Origin: CAITWD01 sp963727285
Lineage (GTDB): Bacteria; Actinomycetota; Thermoleophilia; Miltoncostaeales; Miltoncostaeaceae
DNA: 64,000 nucleotides
Assembly: GCA_963727285.1 (NCBI GenBank)
Contig: CAVSFF010000001.1
Span: forward strand, 62,001-126,000
Reading direction: 5' to 3'
Below, piece after piece: positions 8,690 to 17,677 of the stretch. The translations under genes and the position numbers were made by a program. The number at the start of each line of letters is the position of its first letter. Position 1 is the stretch's first letter. The notes beneath the pieces are model-generated. The model searched no databases. It had not been told where the DNA came from and saw nothing but the letters and a program-made list of their open reading frames with translations.

Positions 8690-10074
8690 TGTCGATAACT
8701 ACTGAAATCACCTCGCAAGAAGACGGCCGCGTCGAGCTGGCCGTTGTGGTGTCCGAGGACGCCGTCGGAGAGGCCTTCGAGCGCGCGCTGCAGCGGCTGT
8801 CGCGCGGCGTCAAGGTCCCCGGATTCCGCCAGGGACGGGTTCCGACCTCAGTGGTCATGAGCCGGTTCGGCCGTCCGGTCGTCGTCCAGGAAATGCTCAA
8901 GGTGTCGATGGTGGAGTGGTACGAGCAGGCGGTCGCCGAGTCCGGCATTCGTCCGATCGACGACCCCGACTTGGCGCTCGACGAGGTGCCCGACGAGGGC
9001 GACCTGCGGTTCCGTGCCGCCGTCCCGACCCGTCCGACCGCCAAACTCGGCGATGTCGTCGGCCTTGAGGTCGGCAAGGAAGAGGCCGAGATCCCGGAGG
9101 GTGCCGTTGACGCGGAGCTCGATCGGATTCGCCTCCAGGGATCCCGGATGGCACCGGTCGACCGGCCCGCGCAGACCGGCGACTTCCTGGTCGTCGACTT
9201 CGACGGATCGGTGGGCGGGAAGCGACTGCCGTCGGCGAGCGCCCGCGACTACGTGGTCGAGCTCGGATCGGAACGGCTCCTGGCCGGCTTCGACGAGAAG
9301 CTCCAGGGCAGCCGACCGGGGGACACGGTCTCGATCGAGGTGACCTACTCCGAGGATGACAGCCGCAAGGAAATTCGCGGCAAGACGGTCGAGTACACCG
9401 CCGAGGTCAAGCAGGTCCAGGAGCGGGTGCTGCCTGAGCTCGACGACGATTTCGCCGCCGAGAACACGGAGTTCGACACGCTGGCCGAGTTGACTGCCGA
9501 CATTGAACGACGCCTGCAGGAGGCCGCCGACGCCCGCGTCGACGAGCTGTTCCGTCGTCGGGTCATCGATGCCGCAGTCAAGGATGCGACCGTCGACGTC
9601 CCGGAGATCATGGTCCAGCGGCGCATCGGCGGGATCCTCCAGCAGACCGCCGCCGCGCTGCCGAGCGGCGTCTCGTTCGAGACGTACCTCCAGGCCACGG
9701 GCCGGACACTGGATCAGACCGTCGAGGAGCTCCGCCCCGACGCCGAAATGGCGATCCGGCGCGAGCTGGTCGTCGAGGCGATCTGTGCCGACCAGCACAT
9801 CGAGGTCACCGACGACGAGGTCGACGCGCAGGTCCGCCAAGATGCCGAGGCCGTCGGTCGCGACGCGGACGAGCTCATGGCCGAAGTGGTCGCGGAAGGG
9901 GCGTTCGAGCGTTTGCGCGAAGACATCCGACTCCAGCGTGCGGTGCAGTATCTGGTCGACAACGCGGTCCCGATCTCCATGGAGCAGGCCGAGGCGCGTG
10001 AACGTTTGTGGACGCCCGAGGAGGAAAAGAGCCCCTCGGACGCCAAACTGTGGACGCCCGGAGATGCAAAGTGA
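8689..10074 (+). CDS. tig: Trigger factor
   Basis: Ribosome-bound chaperone and peptidyl-prolyl isomerase, 461 residues. The ribosome-binding signature is present as VPGFRQGRVP near residue 45, followed by the PPIase domain (about 150-235) and the helical C-terminal chaperone domain. The C-terminus ends in a charged tail with two LWTP units (RLWTPEEE and KLWTPGD). Homology requires a start at ATG 8689, whose A is the discriminator base of tRNA-Leu; no Shine-Dalgarno is possible outside the tRNA. Followed by clpP and clpX, as in many bacteria. Confidence 0.93.
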   Translation: MSITTEITSQEDGRVELAVVVSEDAVGEAFERALQRLSRGVKVPGFRQGRVPTSVVMSRFGRPVVVQEMLKVSMVEWYEQAVAESGIRPIDDPDLALDEVPDEGDLRFRAAVPTRPTAKLGDVVGLEVGKEEAEIPEGAVDAELDRIRLQGSRMAPVDRPAQTGDFLVVDFDGSVGGKRLPSASARDYVVELGSERLLAGFDEKLQGSRPGDTVSIEVTYSEDDSRKEIRGKTVEYTAEVKQVQERVLPELDDDFAAENTEFDTLAELTADIERRLQEAADARVDELFRRRVIDAAVKDATVDVPEIMVQRRIGGILQQTAAALPSGVSFETYLQATGRTLDQTVEELRPDAEMAIRRELVVEAICADQHIEVTDDEVDAQVRQDAEAVGRDADELMAEVVAEGAFERLREDIRLQRAVQYLVDNAVPISMEQAEARERLWTPEEEKSPSDAKLWTPGDAK

Positions 10075-10093
10075 TCCCAGGAGGACGCACGCG

Positions 10094-10678
10094 TTGAGCC
10101 CACTTATTCCGATGGTCGTCGAACAGACATCGCGTGGCGAGCGTTCGTTTGACATCTACTCGCGACTGCTCAACGAGCGGATCGTGTTCCTGGGCACCCC
10201 GATCGACGATCAGATCGCCAACCTGATCGTCGCGCAGCTGTTGCACCTCGAGTCCGAGGATCCGGACAAGGACATCTCGCTGTATGTCAACTCGCCCGGC
10301 GGGTCGGTCTACGCGGGGCTTGCCATCTACGACACCATGCAGTTCATCAAGCCCGACGTCCAGACGATCTGTGTCGGGATCGCGATGAGCATGGGCGCGC
10401 TGCTGCTGGCCGGCGGCGCCAAGGGCAAGCGGATGGCGCTGCCCAACGCGAAGATCATGATCCATCAGGTCTCGAGCGGCTTCTCCGGTCAGGCCTCGGA
10501 CATCGAGATCCACGCCCGCGAGATCATCGACCTCCGCCACAAGCTCGACGAGATCCTCGCCCTTCACACCGGCAAGGAGCTCGAGGCGATCAAGCACGAC
10601 ACCGAGCGCGACAACTTCATGAGCGCCGAAGAAGCCCGGGAGTACGGCATCGTCGATCGGGTGATCACCTCGCACTAG
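10094..10678 (+). CDS. clpP: ATP-dependent Clp protease proteolytic subunit
   Basis: Serine peptidase core of ClpXP, 194 residues from TTG 10094. This start is preferred because AGGAGG (10079-10084) lies 9 bases upstream; the next ATG (in PMVVEQ) is too far. Catalytic triad S99 (GIAMSMGA), H124 (MIHQ) and D173 (TERDNFMS). No long propeptide. Lies 19 bases after tig and 36 before clpX, consistent with one operon. Confidence 0.96.
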   Translation: MSPLIPMVVEQTSRGERSFDIYSRLLNERIVFLGTPIDDQIANLIVAQLLHLESEDPDKDISLYVNSPGGSVYAGLAIYDTMQFIKPDVQTICVGIAMSMGALLLAGGAKGKRMALPNAKIMIHQVSSGFSGQASDIEIHAREIIDLRHKLDEILALHTGKELEAIKHDTERDNFMSAEEAREYGIVDRVITSH

Positions 10679-10714
10679 TGCGCGGGATCCCCACGTCCTG
10701 ACGAGGATTCTCAG

Positions 10715-11983
10715 ATGGCCAAGTCTTCCGACGCGAACGAGCAGCTTCTCTGCAGCTTCTGTGGCAAGTCCCAGCGGCAGGTCAAGAAGCTGATCGCAGG
10801 TCCCGGCGTCTATATCTGCGACGAGTGCATCGATCTCTGCAACGAGATCATCGATGAGGAGCTGGCCACACCGGTCGCCTTCGACCTCGAAACGCTGCCG
10901 CGCCCGCAGGAGATCTACGACGTCCTCAACGAGTACGTCGTCGGGCAGGTCGAGGCCAAGCGGACGCTGTCGGTCGCCGTCTACAACCACTACAAGCGCG
11001 TGCAGATGATGTCCGTCGGCGAGACGGACATCGAACTGCAAAAGAGCAACATCCTGCTGCTCGGGCCCACCGGCTGCGGCAAGACGCTGCTCGCCCAGAC
11101 GATGGCGAAGATCCTCAACGTCCCGTTCGCGATCGCCGACGCCACCGCGCTGACCGAGGCCGGGTACGTGGGCGAGGATGTCGAGAACATCCTGCTCAAG
11201 CTGATCCAGGCGGCCGACTTCGACGTCAAGCGCGCCGAGACGGGGATCATCTACATCGACGAGGTCGACAAGATCGCCAGAAAGGCCGACAACCCGTCGA
11301 TCACGCGGGACGTGTCGGGCGAGGGGGTCCAGCAGGCGCTGCTGAAGATCCTGGAGGGAACGGTCGCGTCGGTTCCGCCGCAGGGCGGCAGGAAGCACCC
11401 GCACCAGGAATTCCTGAGCATCGACACGACGAACATCCTCTTCATCTGCGGCGGGGCGTTCGCCAGCCTCGAGCAGATCATCGATCGACGGGTCGGCAGC
11501 GGCGGCGTCGGCTTCGCGGCGGAGGTCCACTCGCGTCACGAGCACGACCCGCACGGACGCTTCAGCCAGGTGCTGCCCGAAGACCTGATGCACTACGGGC
11601 TGATTCCCGAGTTCATCGGGCGGCTCCCGGTGATCTCCGCCGTCCATCAGCTCTCTCGGGACGACCTGGTCAAGATCCTCACCGAGCCGCGCAACGCGTT
11701 GACCAAGCAGTACAAGCGGTTCTTCAGCTTTGACCGGGTTGATCTGGCGTTCGCCGACGAATCGCTCGTGGCCATCGCCGACCGCGCGCTCGAGCGGGAG
11801 ACCGGCGCCCGGGGGCTGCGGACGATCGTCGAGAGCGCGTTGATGGATGTCATGTTCGAGCTGCCGTCGCGGGACGACGTGGTCAAATGCGTGGTCACAC
11901 GGGAGACCATCGACAAGGGACTGCCGCCGACGCTGGTGACCGAGGCCCCGGGGCGTGAACGTCGCGCCGAGGCAGGCGGGTGA
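10715..11983 (+). CDS. clpX: ATP-dependent Clp protease ATP-binding subunit ClpX
   Basis: AAA+ unfoldase that delivers substrates to ClpP, 422 residues. Zinc-binding domain with C13, C16, C35 and C38; Walker A GPTGCGKT; Walker B IIYIDEVDK; the RKADNPSITRDVSGEGVQQ sensor/pore region; and the IGF-type ClpP loop as LIPEFIGRLP. All family features are present at normal length. The stop overlaps the valS GTG start by 4 bases. Confidence 0.97.
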   Translation: MAKSSDANEQLLCSFCGKSQRQVKKLIAGPGVYICDECIDLCNEIIDEELATPVAFDLETLPRPQEIYDVLNEYVVGQVEAKRTLSVAVYNHYKRVQMMSVGETDIELQKSNILLLGPTGCGKTLLAQTMAKILNVPFAIADATALTEAGYVGEDVENILLKLIQAADFDVKRAETGIIYIDEVDKIARKADNPSITRDVSGEGVQQALLKILEGTVASVPPQGGRKHPHQEFLSIDTTNILFICGGAFASLEQIIDRRVGSGGVGFAAEVHSRHEHDPHGRFSQVLPEDLMHYGLIPEFIGRLPVISAVHQLSRDDLVKILTEPRNALTKQYKRFFSFDRVDLAFADESLVAIADRALERETGARGLRTIVESALMDVMFELPSRDDVVKCVVTRETIDKGLPPTLVTEAPGRERRAEAGG

Positions 11984-14556
11984 CCGGGCCGAAGCACGCA
12001 TCCCCAGCGGCAGGCGGCGGTGATCTCAAGTACGACCCGGCGGCCGACGAGCCCCGCTGGGTCGCGGCGTGGGATGCGTCCGGTGCGCTGAGGGCGAATC
12101 CCGCGTCCGGCAAGCCGGCGTACAGCATCGCGATCCCTCCGCCCAACGTGACGGGCGCCCTGCATATGGGGCACGCCCTCAACAACTCCATTCAGGACGT
12201 GTTGATCCGGCATCACCGCATGGCGGGGTTCGAGACCCTGTGGATCTGCGGAACCGACCATGCCGGGATCGCGACCCAGGCCCAGGTCGAAAAGGCGCTG
12301 GCCCGCGAGGGGCGGTCCCGGGACGAGCTCGGACGGGACGCGTTCGTCGCGCGTGCCTGGGAGTGGCGGGCCGAATACGGCGGGACGATCATCGGCCAGC
12401 TTCGCCGCCTCGGCGCGACGCTCGACTTCTCCCGCGAGCGCTTTACCCTCGACGACGGCTACGCCAAAGCCGTCCAGCACACGTTCGTGGACCTGTACCG
12501 GAAGGGCCACGTCTACCGCGACCACTACATGGTCAACTGGGATCCCGGATTGGGGTCCGCAATCTCCGATCTCGAGGTCGAGGATCGCGAGGTCACCGAC
12601 GCGCTGGTGGAGATCGCGTACCCGCTCGCCGACGGCTCGGGAGAGCTGATCGTCGCGACGGTCCGCCCCGAGACGATGCTCGGCGACACCGCCGTGGCCG
12701 TCCACCCCGACGACGACCGCTATCGGCACCTGGTCGGCAAGACATGCGTGCTGCCGCTCGTGGGGCGCGAACTGCCGATCGTGGCCGACGAGTACGTCAA
12801 GCCGGAATTCGGCACCGGGTGCCTGAAGATCACCCCCGCACACGACCCGAACGACTTCGACCTCGCGCGTCGCCACGGCCTGCCGGCGATCAGCGTGATC
12901 GGGGAGGACGGCCGGATCGTCGACGCGATGGGGGAGCGGTACGCCGGGTTGACGCCGGAGGAATGCTCGGAGCGCGTTCAGGCAGACCTTGCCGCTGCGG
13001 GCCTGCTGCGCGGCAGCGAGCCCTACACCCATACCGTTCCGTTCTCACACCGGTCAGGGCGACGGGTCGAGCCGCTGATCTCGCTCCAGTGGTTCTGCGA
13101 CATGAAACGCCTCGCCGAGCCCGCGATCGCGGCCGTCGAGGATGGGACGGTGACCTTCACCCCGTCGCATTGGGCCGGCGTGTACGTCCGATGGATGCAG
13201 GAAATCCGCCCGTGGTGCCTGTCACGCCAGCTCTGGTGGGGACACCAGCTGCCGGTGTGGTACCGCGGCGACGAGGTCTACGTCGGGGAGACCGCGCCGG
13301 ACGGCGAGGGCTGGGAGCGCGACCCCGACGTGCTCGACACCTGGTTCTCGTCGGGGCTGTGGCCATTCGCGACCCTCGGGTGGCCGGAGCGGACCGCAGA
13401 GCTCGAGCGCTTCTATCCGACCAACGTGCTCTCCACGGCCCGCGACATCATCTTCCTCTGGGTCGCCCGCATGGTCATGCTCGGAATCGAGTACATGGGA
13501 TCGCCCCCGTTCGCCGATGTGTACATCCACTCGGTGATTCAAGCCGCCGACGGGCGTCGGATGAGCAAGAGCCTCGGCACGGGTGTCGACCCGCTCGAGC
13601 TCATCGACGAGCACGGCGCCGACGCGCTCCGTTTCGGCCTGCTGCTGATGAGCAGCCAGCAGGACGTCCGGTTCTCGGCAGAGAAGATCCGGCAGGGGCG
13701 CCAACTGGTCACCAAGATCTGGAACGCCACGCGCCTGGTGGTCGCCCGTGGAGGGACGGCCGGGGCGACGACGCCGCCGGAACCCACGACGATTGCCGAC
13801 CGCTGGATGGCCTCGCGGGTGACCGAGGCGATCGACACCGCCGACGACCTGATCGCCCACTACGAGTTCAGCCGCCTGGCGGATGTCATCTACCACCTGG
13901 TGTTCGACGAGTTCTGCGACTGGTATCTCGAGCTGCTCAAGCGGGACGAGGCGACCGCAGCGGTGGCCGGCGATCTGCTCGAGCAGATCCTGGCCCTCGT
14001 CCATCCGGTGATGCCGTTCGTCACCGAGGCGTGTTGGGAACAGCTGCCGGGGTCGACGGGGCTGATGCTCGTCCACGCCCCGCCCCGCCGACCGGGTGCG
14101 CGCGACGGTGAGGCCGAGGCCATGGTGGCCGCACTTCAGGATGCCGTCACCGTCGTGCGGGCGTGGCGCAGCCGGCACGGGTTGAGTCCGAAGACGGAGC
14201 TCACGGTCGCCTTCGACGACCTCGACCTCGGCGCGTTGGCACCCGCGTTTGCGGGTGTTGCCAACGTCACACCCGGCGCGGTCGACGGCGACGCTCAGGC
14301 CCTGGCCGTCGGCTCCGGGCAGATTCGCATCGTCGCGCCCGTCGGGCAGGTCGACACGGCCGCCGAGCGCGCGCGGCTGGTCGCCGAACTTCATCGCGTC
14401 GACACGGAGCTCGCGCGTGCCGAGGCCATGCTGGCCAACGACCGCTTCGTGTCCCGCGCCCCCGCCGAGCTGGTCGCGGCGGAACGGGAGAAAGTGGAAC
14501 GGTTCGTCGCGGAGCGGCAGGTACTCAACGGGCAGATCGGGGCGCTCGGGCCGTGA
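11980..14556 (+). CDS. valS: Valine--tRNA ligase
   Basis: Class I aminoacyl-tRNA synthetase, 858 residues, normal length. HIGH motif is HMGH (residues 62-65) after PPPNVTGAL; KMSKS is RRMSKS at about residue 525. An editing CP1 domain lies between them, and the C-terminal coiled coil (residues about 790-850) is typical of ValRS. GTG start overlapping the clpX stop and TGA overlapping the folC GTG: tightly coupled translation. Confidence 0.97.
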   Translation: MTGPKHASPAAGGGDLKYDPAADEPRWVAAWDASGALRANPASGKPAYSIAIPPPNVTGALHMGHALNNSIQDVLIRHHRMAGFETLWICGTDHAGIATQAQVEKALAREGRSRDELGRDAFVARAWEWRAEYGGTIIGQLRRLGATLDFSRERFTLDDGYAKAVQHTFVDLYRKGHVYRDHYMVNWDPGLGSAISDLEVEDREVTDALVEIAYPLADGSGELIVATVRPETMLGDTAVAVHPDDDRYRHLVGKTCVLPLVGRELPIVADEYVKPEFGTGCLKITPAHDPNDFDLARRHGLPAISVIGEDGRIVDAMGERYAGLTPEECSERVQADLAAAGLLRGSEPYTHTVPFSHRSGRRVEPLISLQWFCDMKRLAEPAIAAVEDGTVTFTPSHWAGVYVRWMQEIRPWCLSRQLWWGHQLPVWYRGDEVYVGETAPDGEGWERDPDVLDTWFSSGLWPFATLGWPERTAELERFYPTNVLSTARDIIFLWVARMVMLGIEYMGSPPFADVYIHSVIQAADGRRMSKSLGTGVDPLELIDEHGADALRFGLLLMSSQQDVRFSAEKIRQGRQLVTKIWNATRLVVARGGTAGATTPPEPTTIADRWMASRVTEAIDTADDLIAHYEFSRLADVIYHLVFDEFCDWYLELLKRDEATAAVAGDLLEQILALVHPVMPFVTEACWEQLPGSTGLMLVHAPPRRPGARDGEAEAMVAALQDAVTVVRAWRSRHGLSPKTELTVAFDDLDLGALAPAFAGVANVTPGAVDGDAQALAVGSGQIRIVAPVGQVDTAAERARLVAELHRVDTELARAEAMLANDRFVSRAPAELVAAEREKVERFVAERQVLNGQIGALGP

Positions 14557-15854
14557 CCCTGGCCGACGCGCTTGCCTACGTCGAGAGCCTCGACATCCTG
14601 GGCATGCGGTTCGGCCTGGCGAGGATGGAACACGTGCTGGCCGAGCTCGGCGATCCCCATCGCGCCCAGCCGGCGATCCACGTCGTCGGGACGAATGGCA
14701 AGTCCTCGACGACCCGACTGTTGGCGGCCCTGCTCGCGGCCGAGGGCCTTCGGACGGCCGCGTATCTGTCGCCGCACATCGTCGGGTGGACCGAGCGGCT
14801 CATGATCGACGGTGCCGTCGTTCCCGACCATACCTTCGCGGCCGCGCTGACCCGTGTTCGGGATGCGGTGGCGCACCTCGGCTACGCAGGCGACGACGCG
14901 GTCACGCAATTCGAGGTACTGACGGCTGCCGCCTTCGTGGCGGTCGCCGACGCCGGGGTCGACCTGTTCGTCGTCGAGGCGGGACTCGGCGGTCGCTTCG
15001 ACGCCACCAACGTGCTCGGTGGGGGCGCGGTGACGGTGTTGACCAACATCTCGCGCGAGCACACCGAGCTGCTGGGTGAGACGGAGGGCGAGATCGCGGG
15101 GGAAAAACTTGCCGTCGCCCCCGACGGTTCCGATCGCCTGGTGGTTGGGCGTCTGGATGCGCCGGCCGTGGACGCGGTCGCCCGCGTGATGGCGGCACAC
15201 CGCCTGTCCGGGTGGTGCCTCGGCCGCGAGATTCTCGTCGGCGACGATCGCGATGGGTGCCGCATCGAGGTCGATGGCGCCGTCTACTCGGGTCTGCGCA
15301 TCGGCGCGACCGGACGGTTCCAGCGGGACAACCTGGCCGTCGCGCTCGGCGCCGCGCAACGGTTTCTCGGACGCCCGCTTGACGTACCGGGAGTCCGGCG
15401 CGCGGCCGCGTCCGTGCGGGTGCCGGGGCGGCTCGAGACGTTCGCCGGATCTCCGGACGTCGTGATTGACGGCGCGCACAACCCCGCCGGGATGCGTGCG
15501 CTGGCCGCATCGCTCGACGAGATCTTCGGCGCCCGCCGTCCCGTTGCGGTCGTATCGGTGCTCGACGACAAGGACCTCGGGGCGATGTTGGAGGCGATCG
15601 CCCCGCGCTGCGCCGCCGTGATCGCGACGCGCTCGTCACACCGCCGCGCCGCCGATCCCGCCGCCATCGCTGCCGCGGCCCGTCATCTCGGCGCCGCGGA
15701 CGCGGTCGTCGCGGACCCGGCGGCGGCGCTGGCGGCGGCCGTCGCGCAGGCCGGCCCGGCGGGTGCGGTGCTCATCTGCGGATCCCTGTATCTGCTCGCG
15801 GATGTCCGACCGCTGCTGCTGGCCGTCCAGCCCGCGGGGCCCCCGTCACGGTGA
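14553..15854 (+). CDS. folC: Folylpolyglutamate/dihydrofolate synthase
   Basis: Mur-ligase-fold enzyme adding glutamate to folates, 433 residues. P-loop GTNGKSST, FEVLTAAAF, the AGLGGRFDATN motif and the C-terminal ligase domain (VIDGAHNPAG) are all present. GTG 14553 overlaps the valS stop (GTGA). Conserved valS-folC neighbourhood. Whether it also has dihydrofolate synthase activity cannot be told from sequence. Confidence 0.93.
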   Translation: MTLADALAYVESLDILGMRFGLARMEHVLAELGDPHRAQPAIHVVGTNGKSSTTRLLAALLAAEGLRTAAYLSPHIVGWTERLMIDGAVVPDHTFAAALTRVRDAVAHLGYAGDDAVTQFEVLTAAAFVAVADAGVDLFVVEAGLGGRFDATNVLGGGAVTVLTNISREHTELLGETEGEIAGEKLAVAPDGSDRLVVGRLDAPAVDAVARVMAAHRLSGWCLGREILVGDDRDGCRIEVDGAVYSGLRIGATGRFQRDNLAVALGAAQRFLGRPLDVPGVRRAAASVRVPGRLETFAGSPDVVIDGAHNPAGMRALAASLDEIFGARRPVAVVSVLDDKDLGAMLEAIAPRCAAVIATRSSHRRAADPAAIAAAARHLGAADAVVADPAAALAAAVAQAGPAGAVLICGSLYLLADVRPLLLAVQPAGPPSR

Positions 15855-15878
15855 CCGGCACCGAGGTTCGACCCGGCT

Positions 15879-15927
15879 CCGCAATGTGCGGGATTTGCCC
15901 TGATATGCTCGCCCCGCACAAATGCGG
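15879..15927 (+). promoter_or_regulatory. Extended -10 flanked by two CCGCA/TGCGG inverted repeats
   Basis: TGATATGCT (extended -10, TATGCT at 15904-15909) sits between two inverted repeats with identical arms: CCGCA-ATG-TGCGG (15879-15891) and CCGCA-CAAA-TGCGG (15914-15927). Their centres are about 35 bases apart, bracketing the -10 and the expected start site. The layout looks like a promoter with paired operator sites for the membrane-protein/ndk/maf operon; the regulator is unknown. Confidence 0.5.
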
Positions 15928-15938
15928 AACGAGCTTGG

Positions 15939-16547
15939 ATGCCCAGCATTGATCACAATGACCCGTTTGCGACCGTGACCAGTTTCTTCAGTTCAGGTCT
16001 GTGGAGCGCGCTCAGTCTGCTTATCGAGGTCTTCCTCGTGCTGCTGTGGCTGTCGCTGATCTGGTGGACCTACCAGGATGTGCGTCGACGCACCGAGAAC
16101 GGCACGTTCATCGCCGTCGCGCTCGTGCTGGTCATCGTGCTGCCGTTCTTCGGGGCGGTGATCTACCTGATCGTCCGGCCGCCCGAGCTGCTCGATGAAG
16201 CGCGGGAGCGCGAGCTCGAATTGGTCGCGCTCGAGCGGCGTCTCCAAGAGATCGGCGATGACGAGGGCCGGCAGATGGTCTCCCGGATGATCGCCCGTGA
16301 AGGGTTCGCCGGCGCCGACATCGATGCGCACGACATTCTGCAAAAGGCCGGCGCGGTCACCCAGGACGACCTGCGTGACCTGCAGTCCCGTCTGACCGAG
16401 CTCGAGTTCCGGCTGCGGGTCACCGATCGCGTCAACCGCGAATCGGCGGTCAGCGGGCCGTTCGATCAGTCGGGCGAAACCGGCAAGGCGCAGGCGATCC
16501 GCCAGACCCGTACCGACACTGGCACCACCTCCGGAGGAATCGATTGA
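15939..16547 (+). CDS. Uncharacterised membrane protein with cytoplasmic coiled coil
   Basis: 202 residues. Two N-terminal membrane helices (about 22-42 and 55-78; WWTYQDVRRR between them) resemble the PLD-nuclease N-terminal (PLDc_N) transmembrane unit. They are followed by an acidic amphipathic helix (RERELELVALERRLQEIGDDE) and a Gly/Thr-rich tail. Function unknown. Preceded by its own promoter-like region and coupled to ndk by a TTGA overlap. Confidence 0.75.
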   Translation: MPSIDHNDPFATVTSFFSSGLWSALSLLIEVFLVLLWLSLIWWTYQDVRRRTENGTFIAVALVLVIVLPFFGAVIYLIVRPPELLDEARERELELVALERRLQEIGDDEGRQMVSRMIAREGFAGADIDAHDILQKAGAVTQDDLRDLQSRLTELEFRLRVTDRVNRESAVSGPFDQSGETGKAQAIRQTRTDTGTTSGGID

Positions 16548-16951
16548 GCGAGCGCTCGTTTGTCATGATCAAACCCGATGGCGTCGCGGCCGGATTGACG
16601 GGGGAGATCATCTCGCGGATCGAGCGTCGCGGACTCGTGGTCGTCGGACTCAAGAAGCAGACCGTCACGCGGGACGCCGCCGAGTCCCACTACGCCGAGC
16701 ACAGCGCACGGCCGTTCTTCGGTGAGCTCGTGGACTTCATCACCTCGGGTCCGGTTGTCATGCTGGCCGTCGACGGGCAGGGCGCGATCGGCGCGCTGCG
16801 GACGATGATGGGCGCAACCAACCCGCTCGACGCTGCTCCCGGAACCATCCGCGGCGACTACGCACTGGATGTCGGGCAAAACATCATCCACGGGTCCGAC
16901 GGTGAGGAATCGGCGGCGCGCGAGCTCGCGCTGCACTTCCCCGAACTGTGA
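16544..16951 (+). CDS. ndk: Nucleoside diphosphate kinase
   Basis: Balances NTP pools by phosphate transfer through a catalytic His. 135 residues, normal length. N-terminal SFVMIKPDGV and active-site NIIHGSD with H116. TTG 16544 is used, with GGAGG just upstream, overlapping the stop of the previous gene. Its own TGA overlaps the maf GTG. Confidence 0.97.
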   Translation: MSERSFVMIKPDGVAAGLTGEIISRIERRGLVVVGLKKQTVTRDAAESHYAEHSARPFFGELVDFITSGPVVMLAVDGQGAIGALRTMMGATNPLDAAPGTIRGDYALDVGQNIIHGSDGEESAARELALHFPEL

Positions 16952-17520
16952 TCCTGCTGGCCTCGCGGTCGCCCCAACGGCGGGCGCTGTTGGGGCTGCT
17001 CGGCGTGGAGTTCCGCGTGGTCGTCTCCGCCGTTCCGGAGCAGGACGATGGGGCGGATGCGACGGCGCTTGTGATCGCCAACGCGCGCGCCAAGGCGCGC
17101 GATGTGGCCGCGCGCTCCGGGGTGCCCGCGGCGGGCGCCGTGCTGGGTGCCGACACCGAGGTCGTGCAGGACGGGCGCATCCTCGGAAAGCCCGCCGATG
17201 CCGAGGCGGCCGCGGCGGCGGTCACGCGCCTTGGCGGCCGCACGCACGAGGTGATCACCGGCGTCGTGCTCATCTCCGACAGCGGCGAACAGACCGCGTG
17301 TTCGGTCACCCGGGTGACGTTCCGAAGCCTCCGCCCGGAGGAGATCGCGTGGTACGTGGGGACGGGCGAGTGGCGGGACCGCGCAGGGGGGTACGCGATC
17401 CAGGGCGCCGGCGCGGTTCTGTGTCGTCGGATCGAGGGTGATCTGGCAACGGTCGTCGGTCTGCCGGTCGCCCTCGTCGCCGAGATGCTCGCCGGCATCG
17501 GGATCTGGCCTTCGCATTGA
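16948..17520 (+). CDS. maf: Maf-type nucleoside triphosphate pyrophosphatase
   Basis: House-cleaning NTP pyrophosphatase acting on modified or noncanonical nucleotides, 190 residues. Family motifs LLASRSPQRR at the N-terminus, LGADTEV (catalytic Asp), ILGKPAD and GGYAIQGAGA. GTG overlaps the ndk stop. Last gene of this operon. Confidence 0.93.
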   Translation: MILLASRSPQRRALLGLLGVEFRVVVSAVPEQDDGADATALVIANARAKARDVAARSGVPAAGAVLGADTEVVQDGRILGKPADAEAAAAAVTRLGGRTHEVITGVVLISDSGEQTACSVTRVTFRSLRPEEIAWYVGTGEWRDRAGGYAIQGAGAVLCRRIEGDLATVVGLPVALVAEMLAGIGIWPSH

Positions 17521-17677
17521 TCTTCGCGAGGTGGCGCGGCCGCTCACGTGGCGTGCCCGACTGTCCGATAGGACGGGTACGGCTCCCCGACCGGGCGGCC
17601 GTTATGGTGTTCGCATCGGCGGATATCGCGCGGCCGAGCAGTAGTGGGGGACCGTGACCTTGTAGGAAAGCGGCACT

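Noticed and set aside
9875..12001. 700-codon open frame antisense to tig, clpP and clpX
   Set aside because: Shadow of the clear forward genes; low-complexity translation, no motif.
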